Source: Proteobacteria bacterium UBA981
Lineage (GTDB): Bacteria; Pseudomonadota; Gammaproteobacteria; Ga0077536
Assembly (NCBI GenBank): GCA_002292285.1
Contig: DBBP01000008.1
Location: 509,876-573,875, forward strand
Reading direction: 5' to 3'
DNA: 64,000 bases
A program made the translations under genes and the position numbers. This document shows positions 38,194 through 46,810 of this stretch, piece after piece (position 1 is the first letter of the stretch; each line of letters starts with the position of its first letter). Under the pieces are notes generated by a model that worked only from the letters and a program-made list of their open reading frames with translations, did no database searches and was not told the DNA's origin.

Positions 38194-38686
38194 ACGAAAC
38201 CATTCGGCGGGCTGCTTGATTGAACCGGGCTCGCGAGCCGTAGCGCCTCGCAACGACGTCCTCAATGCAATCGCGGATGGGCCACTGGCAATGACGGACA
38301 TGCCATAGGCCCGGAAATACTGGCGTCTGACGCCGGCTTGCCCTGGCACTTCAGCCGCTCTGCCGCGAAAAAAACTTAAACAATTGATTAATAAATATTT
38401 TTTGACCTGAAGGCGAACTACAGCAACACTTTTGCAGGTCGATCATCAGCCCCCCCATACGCACCACGCGACGCAGCGTACGCAACTTCGCTAGCAGGCA
38501 ATTCAGTAACCACTTCGCAGATCACGCAATTGGCGGTGCTATCACCATGCACAACCCGGACCGGCCCGCTACGCTTACAGGCACTTAGTCCACGCTAATC
38601 TTCCGCCGAAATATCTAAAATCTTTTAAATTAGATAGTTAGCTCTGTATACTAAAGTTAATTCTGAAATGCGGATGCAATATAACT
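38194..38686. other. AT-rich leader region of the first barrel/FecR module
   Basis: About 490 bases between the GFA gene and the barrel gene. The part from about 38380 to 38660 is distinctly richer in A and T than its surroundings and carries the promoter called separately. An inverted pair ATCTAA/TTAGAT (38613-38635) overlaps the -35 region and could be an operator. No gene seen. Confidence 0.45.
38624..38652 (+). promoter_or_regulatory. Predicted sigma-70 promoter of the first barrel/FecR module
   Basis: TTTAAA (-35) at 38624-38629, 17-base spacer, TATACT (-10) at 38647-38652, in an AT-rich island about 35 bases before the first start codon of the barrel gene. Four and five of six consensus bases match. 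Confidence 0.5.
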
Positions 38687-38692
38687 GTGCAC

Positions 38693-40018
38693 ATGCAACG
38701 TTACCTGATCGCGGCCCTATCGCTCGTTATGCTGACGCTCCCGCTCAATTCGAATGCCGACGAGGCACTCGACAAGGCCCGCGAACTACTCGAAAAAAAT
38801 GACCCGGTCGCCGCCTTCGCGGTCCTCGACCCACTTGCTGAAAGCCGAGAGGGCGAACCCGATTTCGACTATTTGTTCGGTATCTCGGCACTGGACGCCG
38901 GGTATCTAACCCACGCAGTGTTCGCTTTGGAACGCGTATTGGCTGTTCAACCCGACAACGATGTAGCGCGCGCAGAAATTGCCCGCGCCTACTTTTTGCT
39001 TGGCGAACGCGAGACTGCCATGCAGGAATTCGATACGGTACGCGCGAGCGGCACCGCACCTGCCGCAGCACAGGAAACTATCAATCGCTATCTCGCGCTG
39101 CTCGAACGGGCGCCGGGACAAGCGGGTGATGAAACGACGCTTATCAGCGGCTGGTTCGACATCACTGGCGGCTATGACACCAACATCAATTCCGGCACTG
39201 ATCAGAGCCAGATTGCGTTGCCCGCGCTCGGCAATGTGCGCTTTCAACTAGTCGATGGCGCAACAGAACAGGGCAGCGGTTTTGTACAACTTGCCGGCAA
39301 TGTGAATATTTCGCACCGTCTGACGGACAACATCCGCGCGATCGGCGGTGCACGAGGCTTCTTCCGCGAAACTGAATCACCGTTTAGCACTCGCGATGCT
39401 TACGCCTACGCAGGTCTCACCAGCGAGCATGGCAAACACCGCTTTACCGTCGCTGGCAACTACGAAAACTACGCGTTGGATGGTGATACGTTGCGCAACG
39501 TCTATGGTGGATTTGGCCAGTGGACATACGCACTAGATGATAGTTCGCGAGTGAATTTTTCAGTGCAGGGTTCTGCGATCGAGTACATCAATATCCCCAC
39601 CCGGGACGTCGATCGATATGTGTTCGCCGCCGGCTACGTTAAAGCGTTCGCCATGGCCGGCGAGCCCTATGTGTTTACAGGGGTTTACGGCGGTTTCGAG
39701 AATGAACGCGATAGCGCCTTCCCGCAGTTCGGACATGATTTATACGGTGGCCGCGTTGGCGCCAACATCGGCATATTCGCCAACACGAGAGTGTATGCCA
39801 GCGTGGCGATGGAGCAGCGCGACTATAACGGCGAGGACACAATTTTCCTGACGCGGCGCGACGACACTCAGCTTATTGCCAACGCCGGCCTTGAGTACGA
39901 AATCAATCGGTTTGTAAAAATCGCACCAGAAATTTCCTACATAAACAATGATTCAAATATCCCTTTGAGTGATTACGACCGCATCGTCGGTAGCATGCGC
40001 TTACGTTATTCGTTCTAG
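38693..40018 (+). CDS. TPR-domain outer-membrane beta-barrel protein, Slam/type XI secretion-like
   Basis: 441 residues from the ATG at 38693 (a GTG two codons earlier is possible). Signal peptide ends near NSNADE; residues about 25-140 form TPR-like helical pairs (ALDKARELLEKNDPVAAFAVL, ALERVLAVQP, ARAYFLLGERETAMQEF in part); from about 150 the chain alternates polar and hydrophobic residues as an outer-membrane barrel, starting with GGYDTNIN and ending DYDRIVGSMRLRYSF with a terminal Phe. This order and size match Slam/DUF560 translocons, which export surface lipoproteins or haemophores. The gene 20 bases downstream encodes a secreted FecR-domain protein, its probable cargo. A paralogue lies at 51.8 kb. 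Family assignment is from pattern, not a search. Confidence 0.7.
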   Translation: MQRYLIAALSLVMLTLPLNSNADEALDKARELLEKNDPVAAFAVLDPLAESREGEPDFDYLFGISALDAGYLTHAVFALERVLAVQPDNDVARAEIARAYFLLGERETAMQEFDTVRASGTAPAAAQETINRYLALLERAPGQAGDETTLISGWFDITGGYDTNINSGTDQSQIALPALGNVRFQLVDGATEQGSGFVQLAGNVNISHRLTDNIRAIGGARGFFRETESPFSTRDAYAYAGLTSEHGKHRFTVAGNYENYALDGDTLRNVYGGFGQWTYALDDSSRVNFSVQGSAIEYINIPTRDVDRYVFAAGYVKAFAMAGEPYVFTGVYGGFENERDSAFPQFGHDLYGGRVGANIGIFANTRVYASVAMEQRDYNGEDTIFLTRRDDTQLIANAGLEYEINRFVKIAPEISYINNDSNIPLSDYDRIVGSMRLRYSF

Positions 40019-40038
40019 GAAGCCCCGGAGCAACGGCG

Positions 40039-41688
40039 ATGAAAGATCACTATCCCACGACTCTCAAACCCCTGGCCATTGCAGTCGCGATTGCCGCGGG
40101 CGTCGCACCGCTTGCGCCGGCCTGGGCCGCTGCAGGCAAAGTCGCATTCGCGATTGGTGACGTTACGATAGAAAATCCAGGTGGTGCGCGGAGTGGAATT
40201 AAACGTGGCGCGGTATTGGAATCCGGCGATACGGTTGTCACAGGCAGGGGCCGCGCGCAGCTGCGCTTTACCGACGGCTCGTTCGTATCCCTGCAACCGG
40301 AATCCAGCTTTCAAATCGAAGACTACAACTACGAGACGAAGGAGCAGAGCAACGACCGTAGTGTGTTTAACCTCTTTCGCGGCGGCTTGCGCACGATCAC
40401 CGGGTTGATCGGCAAACGTAGTCGCGGCGTTTATCGCGTTAACACGCCGGTCGCGACCATCGGTATCCGCGGAACCGCCTATACCATGGCCCTCCAACCC
40501 GATGGTGCACTTGCGCTCGAATGTGCCGACGGCACGATATTCGCCGCCAACGACGGCGGTACGACATTTTTTAATGCCGGTGAAGTCGGCGTTGTACTCA
40601 ACCAGTTTACGGTTCCACAACTGGTCCAGGGTGAAAGTGGCGAGCAGCTGTTAGTCCTGTCACCACCAGCCCGGGAACTCAATGAAGAACAGATTCCGAT
40701 CATCGGCGATGACGGCGACACCGACACGGTGACGATTAACATCACCGGTCTTGACGCAGACGGCGTGAAACAAACATTGCTCGATTCGGGTCTGAACGAA
40801 GAACAGGCCTGTGCGCTGGTCAGCGAGGTTTTCCCGGATTTCGTTATCCCGGAAACGGTCGTGGAAGATGAAGTTGTGGTCGTCCCCCCAGTGCTGCTCA
40901 TCGATGATGGTACAGGGATGGCGGTTGCCTCGGCGTTTTACTGCCATACCGGTTGCGAAGGCGCGCCCTATTTGGAAGTGGAACCACAGGTGTCCACCGA
41001 CTTTATTACGGGCACCGGGCAACTTGAATCCTGGACCAACGAAATAGATGACGAACTTTCCGCACGCGGTGAACTCGCGTTCGCAGACACTGGCGCCGAC
41101 GAGGTCATTGCCTGGGGTCGCTGGACGTTTAGCGGCGGTGGTACGTTTACCCGCCGTGACGATCCGGCGTCAGATTTCTTTGGCGCAGAAGAGAGTTTGC
41201 ACTATGTGGTCGGTCGGCCAACTGATTTGCTGGCGCTTTCCGGGGCACCGCACAACGGCCATTTCAGCACTATCGGGTACACCACGCCCACCAGCAAAGA
41301 CGGCACTACCGGTGCCTTTGTGAGCGCCGCAGCGTTCGTGGACTTTGGCACCAACACGGTCGACGGACAGGTTAAGTACGACTTCCAGGGCGCAACCTAC
41401 GACGTTCGATTTGCGAGCCTGACGACCGTCGCACCGGGCGAAGTGGGCACGTTTTCCGGTTCCAGCTTTGCGCCAGACAACATTTCGGCGACGTCCGCAG
41501 GGGCCTGTGTAACCGGTTGCGACACAAGTGTTCGCGGCATCGTTGCTGGCGATAACGCGGAACGTCTCGGCTTCGTGTATCACGTTAAAGATGCCTATGT
41601 GGGGACAGCCAAGGGACAGCAATTCGGTAGCGTTGCCTTGACACAAGATGATGGCGGACCACTGCCACAGGCACCGGCAGTTCCCTAA
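40039..41688 (+). CDS. Secreted FecR-domain protein with beta-rich C-terminal region, probable cargo of the adjacent barrel
   Basis: 549 residues; GGAG precedes the ATG. Signal peptide ends at AWAAAG. A FecR domain covers about 33-165 (GDTVVTGRGRAQLRFTDGS, TGLIGKRS, ATIGIRGTAY in part). After an acidic linker, about 300-545 is beta-rich with two CxxxC motifs (Cys302/306 and Cys490/494) and a strand-turn AAFVDFGTNTVDGQV resembling the VDFG barrel strands of TbpB-type Slam substrates. No lipobox, no C-terminal anchor. Known cytoplasmic-membrane FecR proteins regulate sigma factors, but no sigma gene is present. Surface display via the barrel upstream is inferred. Confidence 0.72.
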   Translation: MKDHYPTTLKPLAIAVAIAAGVAPLAPAWAAAGKVAFAIGDVTIENPGGARSGIKRGAVLESGDTVVTGRGRAQLRFTDGSFVSLQPESSFQIEDYNYETKEQSNDRSVFNLFRGGLRTITGLIGKRSRGVYRVNTPVATIGIRGTAYTMALQPDGALALECADGTIFAANDGGTTFFNAGEVGVVLNQFTVPQLVQGESGEQLLVLSPPARELNEEQIPIIGDDGDTDTVTINITGLDADGVKQTLLDSGLNEEQACALVSEVFPDFVIPETVVEDEVVVVPPVLLIDDGTGMAVASAFYCHTGCEGAPYLEVEPQVSTDFITGTGQLESWTNEIDDELSARGELAFADTGADEVIAWGRWTFSGGGTFTRRDDPASDFFGAEESLHYVVGRPTDLLALSGAPHNGHFSTIGYTTPTSKDGTTGAFVSAAAFVDFGTNTVDGQVKYDFQGATYDVRFASLTTVAPGEVGTFSGSSFAPDNISATSAGACVTGCDTSVRGIVAGDNAERLGFVYHVKDAYVGTAKGQQFGSVALTQDDGGPLPQAPAVP

Positions 41689-41795
41689 CAATTCATCCGC
41701 ATGAAGGGCCTTCGAACTGCTGCTGTGAAGACGCAAAATCACAAAGTTTCGCACTCCTCAGTCAGTCGCCATGGCAATCTGGAGCGCGACTGAAA

Positions 41796-42461
41796 TTAAG
41801 GTTCCGACCACATCCGCATTAGAATGTTGTAGCTGTTGTTAAGCGCGGCGGCTTCAGTCGCCCCGCTTCGCCGCAAGCCGTCAATCGCTTCACTCAAATG
41901 AATCAACACGGCCCGCTGTTCAGCCGTCCGCACCAGACTTTCCACCCACGTGACCGCAGCCAGGCGAACGCCTCTGGTAACCGGCGTGACGCGATGAAGA
42001 AACTGCGGCGGATAGCAAACCATAGAACCTGCCGGAAGCTTCACTGCTGTCTCTCCTCCGACCATCTTGATGACCAGTTCGCCACCATCGTAGCTGGCCG
42101 GGTCGCTCAGAAAAACCGTTAGTGCAACATCGGTACGCATCGCAGCTGGTGCGTACATGATCGCGGCGTCGACATGCTCGCCGTAGGCCATGTCTGCGTG
42201 ATAGGCACTGATAAGCGGCGGTCGCACGCGCCGCGGCAACGTCGTCATGACAAACTGGCGATTGCGATGCAGCGCTTCAACGACGATCTTGCCGATCTGT
42301 CGGTTAGCGTCTGCCGCTGGGGACAATTGCAGATTGTTTTTTGCTTCGGCCGCCTGTCCACTGGCCGTTGCAGTGACTGACTCCCATTCAGCGTCGTCAG
42401 TAGCGGTGGAGATGGCGTCCAGTTCGGAAGCTGAAAGCAAATTGTCGATGCGGGTCAACAT
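41796..42461 (-). CDS. PKHD-type Fe(II)/2-oxoglutarate dioxygenase (PiuC/YbiX-like)
   Basis: 221 residues from the ATG at 42461 (MLTRIDNLLSASEL), chosen because the family opening lies there; a longer frame would overlap the DUF35 gene. Iron ligands are in YGEHVDAAIM (HxD) and PPQFLHRVTPV (distal His), and the 2-oxoglutarate Arg in RGVRLAAVTW. GGELVI and LPAGSMVCYP are conserved strands. PiuC homologues accompany iron uptake in pseudomonads; here the neighbours are a DUF35 protein and a FecR module, so an iron link is suggestive only. Confidence 0.9.
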   Translation of the reverse strand: MLTRIDNLLSASELDAISTATDDAEWESVTATASGQAAEAKNNLQLSPAADANRQIGKIVVEALHRNRQFVMTTLPRRVRPPLISAYHADMAYGEHVDAAIMYAPAAMRTDVALTVFLSDPASYDGGELVIKMVGGETAVKLPAGSMVCYPPQFLHRVTPVTRGVRLAAVTWVESLVRTAEQRAVLIHLSEAIDGLRRSGATEAAALNNSYNILMRMWSEP

Positions 42462-42513
42462 ATCTGCTGCGTTATCCAGTCCGTGGTGAATTGTTGCGAG
42501 TGAGGGACCGCTT

Positions 42514-42930
42514 TCATAGGCGTGCCTGCGCCTGATGAATTGCCTGATCACCGCGCGCTATGACAACCATATCGACTGCCATACCGATAGTCACTTCATC
42601 CACCGAACAACCGATGACATTGGTGATGAACTCGGGCCCTTCCTCGAGTTCTACCACAGCAACGACATACGGCAAGCGTTGCTCAAAACAGGCGTGATAG
42701 GCCTTCTCGAAGACCACGAACGTCGCCACGACACCGCGTCCCGAAGCCGCCGTCCAAATCAGCGAAGCGGCGCTTGCCTGACACGTGAGACAGGCCTGGC
42801 TGCGCGCGTACCACGCGCCGCAGCTGCATCTCGCAAGTACGAATCGCCCAGCATCCAGGGCATCCCAGAACGGCTTATCCTCATTTGTGACAACCCGTGC
42901 CGGCGGTTTTATCTCGTGTTTCGTACTCAC
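42514..42930 (-). CDS. Zn-ribbon OB-fold protein (DUF35)
   Basis: 138 residues from a GTG. Zinc cysteines CSCG and CLTC (RCSCGAWYARSQACLTCQA in part) at about 35-50 are followed by an OB-fold with GRGVVATFVV and VVAVVELEEGPEFITNVIG. DUF35 proteins are obligate partners of thiolase-like enzymes, stabilising them and forming the acyl-CoA site. The gene is 10 bases after the thiolase-like gene, on the same strand, as expected for a complex. Confidence 0.9.
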   Translation of the reverse strand: MSTKHEIKPPARVVTNEDKPFWDALDAGRFVLARCSCGAWYARSQACLTCQASAASLIWTAASGRGVVATFVVFEKAYHACFEQRLPYVVAVVELEEGPEFITNVIGCSVDEVTIGMAVDMVVIARGDQAIHQAQARL

Positions 42931-42940
42931 TTTAGTCTCG

Positions 42941-44086
42941 TCACGCCGGCTCGGTCGCGAGAATCACGGCCGACTGGGCCTGCCCTGCTCCGGTGATGCC
43001 GACGTTGGTCACCAGTGCGGTCCGGGCATCAGGCACTTGAGTGGCGCCGCCCTCTCCGCGCAATTGCCGGACACCTTCTGCAACATGGGTAAAGCCTTGT
43101 ACGTACCCCCACGAGTGCAGCGTGCCGGACGTATTGCAGGGACGCGCCGAATCCCAACAAAAATTGCCTGCGCGCAGCCAGTCGCCCGCCTCACCGGGGC
43201 CGCATAAACCCCAGGCTTCAAGCTGCAAGGCAACGATGATGGTGAATGCGTCGTAGAACTGGAACACGTCGATATCGTCGAGCGTCATACCGGCTTTAGC
43301 GAATACCCGGGACCGCGCCGGCTCAACGTTGAAATCGGCGGCGCCCATTGATTTGTTCGCTTGCCCGGGGCCGCCCTGGCCGGCCTCGTGGCAGCTGCCA
43401 ACACCGAGGATGTGGACAGCGGGTTTGCGCAGCCCCGCGGCTCGTTCTGCACTGGTGACAATAAATGCGATCGCACCATCACTGACCAGACAATAGTCGA
43501 GCAGATGCAATGGCCGAACAATGAAACGTGAATTCTGGTGGTCATCGACACTGATCGGTCGATTCGCCATCATCGCATCGGCGCGGGGTACCGCATTGCC
43601 TCTCAAGGCCACTGCAATCTCGGCTAAATCAGCCGAGCTCGTCGAATATTTGTGAAAATAGCGCTGCGCCATCAGGGCCGACTGAGCGCTGGGGGAAAAC
43701 AAGCCGAATACCGCATGCTCATTAACCTCATCTGCGCCGATGGTGACGGTTTGCGAACGCGCGTTGGTCGCGTGTACGCACATCACATAATCCGCACTGC
43801 CGGATTCAATCAGTCCGATGGCGCTGGCGATGGCAAGAATGCCGGTCGCACCGCTGGAGTTAATGAGTAGTGTCGAGTTGACGCCGAGCGCCGCTCGACT
43901 GGCGGCCACGCCCGCCGCACCTTCACCAAAGCCAGGCTGGAAAATGTAGCCATTCACCTGATCGCGCGTGAGTCCGGCATCGATGAGCGCTAATTCGATG
44001 GCGTCCCACGCGAGCTGTTCAGCGCTGGTGTTGGGAATGGTGCCTTGGGGGGTTACGCCAAGACCGGCTATTGCGTAACGTGTCAT
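42941..44086 (-). CDS. Thiolase-like protein lacking the nucleophilic cysteine (Ltp2/SCP2-thiolase-like)
   Basis: 381 residues from the ATG at 44086 (MTRYAIAGLGVTPQG). The chain follows the lipid-transfer thiolase group: LAWDAIELALIDAGLT, the C-terminal NVGITGAGQAQSAVIL. At the usual nucleophile position the motif reads INSSGATG (about 75-82), with no Cys. Together with a DUF35 partner this matches side-chain aldolases such as Ltp2 more than true thiolases. The reaction would be a retro-aldol release of a small acyl-CoA or ketone, which is inference. Substrate unknown. Confidence 0.8.
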   Translation of the reverse strand: MTRYAIAGLGVTPQGTIPNTSAEQLAWDAIELALIDAGLTRDQVNGYIFQPGFGEGAAGVAASRAALGVNSTLLINSSGATGILAIASAIGLIESGSADYVMCVHATNARSQTVTIGADEVNEHAVFGLFSPSAQSALMAQRYFHKYSTSSADLAEIAVALRGNAVPRADAMMANRPISVDDHQNSRFIVRPLHLLDYCLVSDGAIAFIVTSAERAAGLRKPAVHILGVGSCHEAGQGGPGQANKSMGAADFNVEPARSRVFAKAGMTLDDIDVFQFYDAFTIIVALQLEAWGLCGPGEAGDWLRAGNFCWDSARPCNTSGTLHSWGYVQGFTHVAEGVRQLRGEGGATQVPDARTALVTNVGITGAGQAQSAVILATEPA

Positions 44087-44193
44087 TGAGCCATGCACTC
44101 AGAGCGTTGTTTGCACAGCGACTTCCCGCAAGCGTTCCCGACGAGTGGGGTCACAATTGGCATCGACTCAGTGGCCATGCGCTGCTGACGCCG

Positions 44194-45075
44194 TCAGTGT
44201 GCGCTCTGCAAGTCGTTGATCGCACCGAGGTCATAGGTCGAGCTGAACGGTTCATGTTTCGGAATGCCGTAAGCGTGTTTGATTCTGTCCAGTTCGCCCT
44301 CTGCAATCATCGTGGCCAGCGCTTTGTCGATATCGGTGCGCAAACGCTTGTGCGGTTGCCGTGTGGCAACGTGCAAGTTCCAACGCACCGCTGCCGGCGG
44401 CTGATAGTCTTTCACAAATCCACACTCAGCCAAGCTGGTGTTTCGCAGCATCGCGCCGGAACGTGCTGCAATGCGTAATTGCCAACCGCTGGTGGGGCCC
44501 CACAACAAGGCCGCCTCGGCCTCACCGGAGAGCAGGCCCTTGTACGCCGCGCCGAGCGAAAAGTAATTCTTCGAATCGGCCTTGACCATCGCCAACGCGA
44601 AGTGCGCGACGGTTTGCGACTGAATCGCTACTTTCCGACCACGCAGACTGCGAAAGCCGGCGGGGAAGTCGGCAGCGCAGGCGAGCAGCTCGAAGGCCGC
44701 GCCGTAGTACGGCTCGCCGAGGGCTAAAGCATTCTGGCCGGAGAGACTATCTCTGGCCGGCCCCGGAACGCTGAACACCGCGTCACACTCGTCTCGCGCC
44801 AGGCGCCCAAGTGGGTAATCGCTGTCGTCTATTTCGGTGATGCCTGGTTCATTGTCGATCCACACTGGAACCAACTCGCGCCCACTACTGCGTGCTACCG
44901 CTGCTGCCACATCGTGGTCGAAGCCTGATCTGGTCCCGAAATCAGAATAAGGCTCATTGTGCTTCAGCATGCACACCTTCATCGCAGGACCTTTATTGGC
45001 AGCGATGACCGGGCCACAGCCAGACCCGATCAGCACGCCGACCAACACGACGAGCAAGCATCTGTGCATGGTCAT
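44194..45075 (-). CDS. XoxJ-like periplasmic solute-binding protein next to a PQQ dehydrogenase
   Basis: 293 residues, exported (signal to about residue 26, with a cysteine in GSGCG that could be a weak lipobox). Family-3 solute-binding fold: KVCMLKHNEPYSDF, GFDHDVAAAVARSSG, AGFRSLRGRKVAIQS, GLLSGEAEAALLWGP. Such proteins encoded beside lanthanide or methanol-type PQQ dehydrogenases (XoxJ/MoxJ) act as maturation partners rather than transporters. It starts 3 bases after the dehydrogenase stop, supporting that role. No ABC permease is nearby. Confidence 0.8.
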   Translation of the reverse strand: MTMHRCLLVVLVGVLIGSGCGPVIAANKGPAMKVCMLKHNEPYSDFGTRSGFDHDVAAAVARSSGRELVPVWIDNEPGITEIDDSDYPLGRLARDECDAVFSVPGPARDSLSGQNALALGEPYYGAAFELLACAADFPAGFRSLRGRKVAIQSQTVAHFALAMVKADSKNYFSLGAAYKGLLSGEAEAALLWGPTSGWQLRIAARSGAMLRNTSLAECGFVKDYQPPAAVRWNLHVATRQPHKRLRTDIDKALATMIAEGELDRIKHAYGIPKHEPFSSTYDLGAINDLQSAH

Positions 45076-45078
45076 TGC

Positions 45079-46773
45079 CTAGCGTGGCAAAGCGAACACA
45101 ATCAATGCGCTGCCCAGCGTTGTAAGCTTGGGCTCACCGACAATAGCCGCGGCAATGCCGCCGCCGCCGCTTGGAATCGCGACATATTGACGATCATCGC
45201 TTTTCCAGGTGATCGGTTGACCACGAATCGCCGAGCCGGTCTGGAACTTCCACAGAACTTCGCCGGTGGCGTCATCGAGTGCCAGAGCGTGACCGCTTTG
45301 GTTACCTGTAAATACCAATCCGCCGGCGGTCGTCATAGCGCCACCGAGCATCGGAAAGTCATCGCGGTACTTCCATTTAATAGCGCCGGTTTCCGGGTTC
45401 AGCGCGACCAGGCGACCGTAGGCGATTTCATTTGCGCCTTCGGTTTCTCCCGGGCCACCACCCCAGAATGGCGTGCCATTAACAAACACGGCAGTCTCCT
45501 TCACCATTTTGGCGCACGATTCGATGCTCGGCACGTACATCAACTTGCTGGCGGCACTCCATGAGTAGGTATAAGCCCCATTGTTACCGCCTACATTACC
45601 CGGACAGATGTATTCCTTGTTGCCGTCGGCGACTGGCCGATAGGCAGCGTCGAGAATCGGCCGCCCTTTGGCATCCAGGCCAGTGGCCCAATTCAGTCGG
45701 TCGGTGTATTGGAAGCCTTTCAGAAATTCACCACTCTTCGCATCCAGCACGTACACAAACCCGTTCCGGTTCGCCTGCATCAATGCACGGACTGACTTTC
45801 CGGCGAGTTTAATGTCTGCAACCACGAGGTTGTTCGTCGCATCGTAGTCCCACACGTCGTGCGGCGTGTACTGAAAGTGCCACTGCAGCGCGCCGGTATC
45901 GGGGTTGAGAGCGAGCACCGAGTTGCTGTAGAGGTTGTCGCCCTTACGCACGTCGCCATTCCAGTCTGGTGACGGATTCCCTGTCGGCCAGTACAGCAAA
46001 CCGGTCTTGGGGTCGTAGGTACCCGTATTCCAGGTCGGGCCACCACCGGTTTTCCAGGAATCACCGGCCCAGGTTTCAACACCGGGTTCGCCCGCCACGG
46101 GGATAGTGTAGGTGCGCCATGCGCGCTTACCGTCGGCAATGTTGTAGGCATCGACGAATCCACGTGCGCCGTATTCGCCACCGGCGATGCCGCTGATCAC
46201 TTTATCGCCGACGACCAGTGGTGCCGCGCTAGCGCTATAGCCTTGTTTGTGATCGGCCATGGCGACATTCCACAGCACTTTGCCACTGGCACGATCGAAC
46301 GCCAGCAGTCGTGCGTCGAGCGTTGCCATAAAAATACGCTCACCAACAATTGCCACGCCACGATTAATCGGGCCGCAGCAAATACGGATGTCAGCCGGCA
46401 TGTCGTGCTCGTAATGCCACAGTGCAGCGCCCGTACGCTCATCAATGGCCCAGAGGTTGTTATGCGGAGCGGTGAAATAGACCACGCCGTCGATCACCAC
46501 GGGTGCGCCCGACAGCTGTCCCGTCAGGCCAGTTTGAAATATCCATACTGGCGCCAGTCCGGCAACGTTGTCACGATTGATGTCCGTCAGCGGGCTATAG
46601 CGCCAGTTTTCGTAATTTCCGCCATACATGCTCCAACCACTGGTGTCCGTGGTGCCGGCCATCAGGCGTTCGTTGGACACTGGCGCAAAACCCGGCCCGG
46701 TCTCAGCGGCCAGCGCCGTGCTGATGAATAGAGAAAGCGCACACAGCGCCAGAAGTTTGATCGCGTTAATCAT
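45079..46773 (-). CDS. PQQ-dependent alcohol dehydrogenase with lanthanide-type active site
   Basis: 564 residues, signal peptide ending near TALAAE, so periplasmic. Eight-bladed quinoprotein features: vicinal Cys132-Cys133 (RICCGP), metal ligands Glu200 (GGEYGARGF) and Asn266 (PTGNPSPDWN), catalytic Asp309 in HDVWDYD, and Asp311 two residues on, the extra acid typical of lanthanide-dependent XoxF/ExaF-type enzymes rather than calcium ones. No C-terminal haem, so a separate cytochrome must accept electrons; none is nearby. Followed by an XoxJ-like gene. Confidence 0.9.
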   Translation of the reverse strand: MINAIKLLALCALSLFISTALAAETGPGFAPVSNERLMAGTTDTSGWSMYGGNYENWRYSPLTDINRDNVAGLAPVWIFQTGLTGQLSGAPVVIDGVVYFTAPHNNLWAIDERTGAALWHYEHDMPADIRICCGPINRGVAIVGERIFMATLDARLLAFDRASGKVLWNVAMADHKQGYSASAAPLVVGDKVISGIAGGEYGARGFVDAYNIADGKRAWRTYTIPVAGEPGVETWAGDSWKTGGGPTWNTGTYDPKTGLLYWPTGNPSPDWNGDVRKGDNLYSNSVLALNPDTGALQWHFQYTPHDVWDYDATNNLVVADIKLAGKSVRALMQANRNGFVYVLDAKSGEFLKGFQYTDRLNWATGLDAKGRPILDAAYRPVADGNKEYICPGNVGGNNGAYTYSWSAASKLMYVPSIESCAKMVKETAVFVNGTPFWGGGPGETEGANEIAYGRLVALNPETGAIKWKYRDDFPMLGGAMTTAGGLVFTGNQSGHALALDDATGEVLWKFQTGSAIRGQPITWKSDDRQYVAIPSGGGGIAAAIVGEPKLTTLGSALIVFALPR

Positions 46774-46810
46774 CTTTTTTTGACCCTCAAGGCATGCTTA
46801 GTTGGCTTTA

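Noticed and set aside
40039..41688. FecR protein as an anti-sigma/iron-signalling regulator
   Set aside because: It has a cleavable signal peptide rather than a membrane anchor after a cytoplasmic domain, and there is no sigma factor or TonB receptor gene beside it.
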